Assembly: GCF_000006565.2 (NCBI RefSeq)
Contig: NC_031468.1
Span: forward strand, 248,001-312,000
Length of the DNA: 64,000 nt
Direction: 5' to 3'
DNA from: Toxoplasma gondii ME49
Taxonomy: Eukaryota; Apicomplexa; Conoidasida; Eucoccidiorida; Sarcocystidae
The notes beneath the pieces were generated by a model. That model had not been told where the DNA came from. It saw only the letters and a program-made list of their open reading frames with translations, and made no database searches. How positions within the stretch are numbered: the stretch's first letter is position 1; each line of letters starts with the position of its first letter. A program made the translations under genes and the position numbers. This document shows positions 60,051 to 64,000 of this stretch, one piece after another.

Positions 60051-61140
60051 CTTTGAAATTGCGGTTCGTTTAAGTAAATATTTTCCTCTTCCATACGGAG
60101 ATCGTCTTAGCAGAGAAAGTGGTGGGTGAAGTGTTTCTGCCTCGCTCTGACATCTTGTGAATTTCCAGACTGCTTCTTCACTTAGTTGCTATGCACATGA
60201 ATAGCCCCGCGTGTTGTACAAATTAGAAAAGTTTTCTTTCGCGTTTCATCATCCTCGACCAACTATTAGCATAGGTGCTCTCCTTATGAGCAATGCCAAT
60301 GTACTTTATCTCTCTAAGACGAAGAAGTATCGGTTTCGTTGACTGGTGACCTGGACACCACAGGTGACACCATTTGGAGGTTGCTCAGCGTAGCGTCGTT
60401 CAAGGATTGCTCTGTGTAGTTCGAGTGCCTTGGCATGGACCAACACCAGGCATAGCGCTATTTTATCCGCTAAATATGATAGATCGCACAAACATTCCTT
60501 AATGAGGCTCCTGCATAAAGCTGTACCCCGGGATTCAGCGTCAAGAATGAGTGACTTCAGCTGCTCCCGCCATTCCTCTCCTCGTTACTCGCGCCTTCAC
60601 GAGCTCCGTTGTCAACACAGGAAGAGGTTTCGACAACCGAGAAACGTCATATTCTTCAGGGCAGGAGGAAAAAAAGGTCTACATCAGCGGACATACTCGC
60701 TTTGTATCGTCAAAAAAACGTTACTTTTCCCCCCGGACTATATGTGCAGCAGGTTCCACGGCATTTGAAAAAGCTTAGGTCGCTTATTGTCTTTGACTCA
60801 AATTAGTCAGAAACCCTCTCGATCTACTGGAATATATCATGATATTGTCGAAACTAACGATGTACATCGAGCGGCAAGTCATAATCCGTTGACTTTACAC
60901 TGTGCCCCGTACTTCACTCGTTGCGGTGGCTGCTAAGTAGTGCGGAACAAGGGGCGTTTTGGCGAAATTGAAGGTGAACATTTATTGAGGACCTGATAAT
61001 AGGCGAGGCGAGCTGCATCGACAGAGAGGAGCGTCTGCCCAGCGTCGTCTCCAACAAGAGGTCGGCCCTGCCGTCTGTAGTACCCCTGACGTACCACGGT
61101 TCGTCGGCCTGTTGCAAACGCTCCATGTGATCGGGATTTT
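60051..61140. other. Spacer with a decayed gene fragment
   Basis: Apart from the duplicated piece at 60465-60615, nothing coding is convincing. Confidence 0.4.
60465..60615 (-). pseudogene. Degenerate partial copy of the 57.0-57.7 kb gene
   Basis: About 150 bases align by eye with 57415-57565 with scattered substitutions and small indels. The surrounding frames do not extend the similarity, so only part of an exon was copied, or the rest has decayed. Confidence 0.55.
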
Positions 61141-61393
61141 ACTTACCTTCACCACATCGATGGTGCATTGTACATGTACTGACTGAGTCGTGGCCAGGGC
61201 TGCGATTCTGTAGTGACGATTCGTATTTATTCGACCCTGCGGTTCTATCCGTCATTAGCGACAGCAACATACCTATCCGGTGTTCACAGTTCGCAAAGGT
61301 CAAGGCCATACTGCAGCCCACACAGCAGAAAACGTAACTGTCTGTAACAGTCAGCGCCAGGTACACACGCTCATTATTTGGAGAAGATCCTTG
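61140..61393 (-). CDS. Candidate 3' exons of an unknown gene
   Basis: After acceptor TGTCTCGCAG, exon 61393-61273 reads QGSSPNNERVYLALTVTDSY and then VFCCVGCSMALTFANCEHRI, with donor GTATGT. An acceptor CACTACAG about 60 bases on could continue it to a stop near 61.15 kb; an alternative downstream frame ends at a strong GTAAGT donor. Beta-strand-like and cysteine-containing. The start and upstream exons were not found, so only the exon character is claimed. Confidence 0.35.
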
Positions 61394-62530
61394 CTGCGAG
61401 ACACAAGTAAGAGATTATCCGGTGTAACTGGTAACACACCGGAACTAGGTGGCCATGCCTTGTCACTCAGGCTGAGCCGAAAGACAGGATTAGGATTCAC
61501 CGTAATAAGAGGTAGTCAGTTCCCGTCAAAAGGAGGAACCTTCACGCTATGGTCTCAGACATCTCGTGTAGTCGAACGGACAAGCCCCACATTCTCTATG
61601 CTGTGTCCCTGCCGGGGACAAGGAACAAGGCGACGGCTGCAAATCCGTGTGGGATCACACATTAATACCCGACACACACGGGTTTTTCGTGTCATAGAAA
61701 GTAGTAACAGCTCACTTCTACTAAGGCCCGCTTCGCAGCTTGCTGCAGCCCTGTCGCTAGCACATGGCTCTCCTTTTCAGGGCGCTGACGTCCTGATTCA
61801 GCCAAAGAAATGCCGTCCCGACTACATCTAGAACCTCGCTACTACCTATGACACATTTCAACTTCGAGGAGAAAAGGGGTAAGGGAAGAACCATGCGGCA
61901 AAGTGCAAGGCGGCTTGGACGGTCTGTCCTCACCGCCTTGCCAGCATGGTGCATCGCTGCTGGCTTGTCCTCTTTCAAAACACAATCACAAACAAGTCGG
62001 TGTTGATTGATTCGACTGCTGCACCAATGGCACTGCACCAGCCGAAAGGACGCCGACTTTTTTAGCGGTGACCGGCGGCGGACTCGCGGAACAAAAGCCG
62101 CCTGAAGCCTTCGAACCTATGGAATTGGACAGCAGCTGCCGATGTAATGCGGTTATTGCAAAACGAGGAAAGATATGTGCGTATGACAAAAGCGCATAAT
62201 CTGACTAACACGACACGTGGATACGTATTCACGATGAACCAGGAATCACACTGTTCGGCACGGTCTAGTAGCGCATTGAAGAATTCAGTCAATATGCCCC
62301 GACACGGGTAATTTTGCTTCAAGTAACTGGTACGAGGATAGGTCCATACGATTAGTAAAATTGCGTTCATCCAGGCGGGATCCACGTGTAAAAAATTTGA
62401 GACGGTCGTCTCGGTATTACTGTGCACACCTAAGAAACTGCGTTCTGCTTCTGAATTGCTTTTTTGGGGATCAGTTAAGTGCGCATACGGGGGAAGGGAC
62501 CTTTGTGGCGTTCGAATGGACCACTCCTAA
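61394..62530. other. Unassigned stretch
   Basis: Two long frames overlap here (61280-61831 plus, 61757-62038 minus), neither with start, splice or domain support. The minus-strand piece CVIGSSEVLDVVGTAFLWLN is the most protein-like and might belong to the gene ending near 61.15 kb. Confidence 0.3.
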
Positions 62531-62924
62531 ACCTAGAACTGTGAAAATGGTAAAACTAATAACTTGGACACTACACCATAGAACTGTGAAAATGGTAAAA
62601 TTAATAACTTGGACACTATGCCTAGAAATATGTGGGGGGTGAGGTCGGAGGAAGAAGCCGTGGCACCATCCAAAGAGAGGAACTCGCTTACCCTCTGACA
62701 TCTTTTAAATTTTACGGAAGATGGAATAGCAGCATCTTTTAAAGGATCAAACTCACCGCAGTTACCGGCAGCACAGCAGTCGCCAACGTATGAGTACTGC
62801 CGGGCTGTTGCCCAAATGGTCTGGACGCAAGACACCCACCACCGAGGATTGCCCAAATAATAGCACCACCGGGCTGAAGCTGCTCGTTCTTGTTTTTGCG
62901 CATCCTTCGATACCTATCCTTCAT
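62531..62924 (-). CDS. Candidate small gene ending in a 15-residue tandem repeat
   Basis: Exon 62924-62757 (MKDRYRRMRKNKNEQLQPGG, then AIIWAILGGGCLASRPFGQQ) is open and ends at a perfect GTGAGT donor. A tiny exon ATGTCAGAGG with a GTAAGC donor, and a last exon after CACATATTTCTAG, would continue in phase into two copies of (I/V)VSKLL(I/V)LPFSQF and a stop. The introns would be short. The first exon is the best supported part; the rest rests on phase and the in-frame repeat. Confidence 0.35.
62536..62625. repeat. Two tandem copies of a 45-bp unit
   Basis: Units 62536-62580 and 62581-62625 begin GAACTGTGAAAATGGTAAAA and differ at only a few positions, mostly at the end of the unit. Confidence 0.95.
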
Positions 62925-64000
62925 ATGTGAAATTCATCCTTCCGTTAGCAAAAATAACAGTCACACATGATCGCATAGCACAGAAAAAAAAGTTCGTCTC
63001 CCCGCGTCCCTGTCTTGGCCGTGAAAGGCTGCAGCCACACTGCCGTAGTGGTTTGCATGAATTGGAGGTCAACAGGGCGTGCCAGGCACGGGGTGTGCAT
63101 GCGCGGCTACCCGCGTGTTTACCACAACATTCGACTACTGTGGCTTGTCGACTTCACCGATTCCCCTCTTCACGCCCTCTAGGTACCACCACTAAGCACT
63201 GCGTCAAATGTTTTTGTGCCTTGCCGAGGGGGAAGCCGACGAAAAAACAAATTCCCAAGTGACGTTGCCATTATCCTAGGGCACGTCCGCACAGCAAGCC
63301 TACTGCCCACACGTCTATTGCTGTGTGCAGTTTGAGCAGAAGGTGTCCACGGCAGCCTCTTTGTCTGCAAAACTCAACATCTGATACCAGAGTTTTTTTA
63401 GGAAGCTAAGTAACTCTTCGTATGAGGAATTGTGTTGTTTGCATGGGTAGACGGATCAGCAATTTGGACAAACGCGTCTCCCGTGAGCAGGGGTAAGTAC
63501 TTCACGTTAAGAGGTTTTTATGCACTGGAGTTGCAACTCTACTGGGGTGGACGACCCCCTGCGTGCAAGGACCGGGCCAGGCGACCGTTCCGGCCAATGT
63601 GAGCAGGATGCATCTCTACTCTCTGTTGACTTTAGTTCTTCCTTTTTCTGAGACGCTGCTTCTGGTTCGATGTGTTCTGGTGTCTGGTAACTGAGTTTGT
63701 GACCGAGGACAGTCCAGTCTGGTGCATGCACTCGAAGACGGCTGCTGGTGCTGGACGGTGGGCACCTCAAGGATAGGTCTGACGTCTGCAAAGTGCGTTT
63801 TATCTGGGCTTGACGCTTTGTGTTAGATGCTATGCATTTTCAGCTGATCGGCACCAGGAATGTAGTGCCAGCTGTCGGGTGAAACACAAGAGCCCGGCGA
63901 CCTATTTTTTTGGTGGGCAAGGCGAAAGTCGGACCAGCCTGGTTTCGCCAAGGAGAGATGATCTTGTCCACGTGCTTGTCTTCTTTTTTTCCTTCCGTGC
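62925..64000. other. Right edge, no gene assigned
   Basis: A minus-strand frame at 63507-63791 and shorter ones have no support. The edge may contain the 5' or 3' part of a gene continuing outside. Confidence 0.3.

Noticed and set aside
61280..61831. 183-codon plus-strand ORF
   Set aside because: Overlaps better minus-strand exon signals and has no recognisable protein features.

Overview
The window reads as nuclear DNA of a tissue-cyst-forming coccidian (family Sarcocystidae, Toxoplasma/Neospora-like). The grounds are many spliced genes with GT..AG introns, Ser/Arg/Pro-rich extensions on conserved cores, TA microsatellites inside introns, two decayed copies of coccidian mitochondrial cytochrome b, and a eukaryotic tRNA-Ser. 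The assignment is inference from sequence style and protein matches made by eye. All exon maps were built by hand from splice consensus plus phase agreement.

Left part (1-36.2 kb), clear genes: a protein kinase cut by the left edge (-), a 792-codon unknown ORF (-), a type II membrane family 17 glycosyltransferase in nine exons (+), a mitochondrial-type DnaJ with a very long N-terminal extension in nine exons (+), and the proteasome lid subunit Rpn9/PSMD13 in nine exons (-). The glycosyltransferase has a cytochrome b pseudogene inside an intron. DnaJ and Rpn9 converge on a 1.8 kb spacer that holds a perfect 12-bp hairpin.

Right part (36.2-64 kb), small-exon genes in AT-richer DNA: a tiny membrane-type gene (-, 37.2-37.7 kb), an uncharacterised multi-exon locus (-, 43.0-45.9 kb), a nearly complete but frame-broken cytochrome b copy (-, 50.2-51.0 kb), a small predicted secreted protein (+, 51.7-52.6 kb), an enkurin family gene (-, 52.9-54.4 kb), two conserved-looking unknown genes (-, 57.0-59.5 kb), tRNA-Ser(GCT) at 59.97 kb, and weaker candidates near 61.2 and 62.7 kb, the latter with an in-frame 45-bp tandem repeat. 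Stretches with no supportable gene are listed as such.

No operon-like logic or obvious pathway cluster is seen. Enkurin implies that microgamete flagellar genes are present. Rpn9 and DnaJ are housekeeping proteostasis genes. I see no CRISPR array, rRNA gene or intact mobile element.
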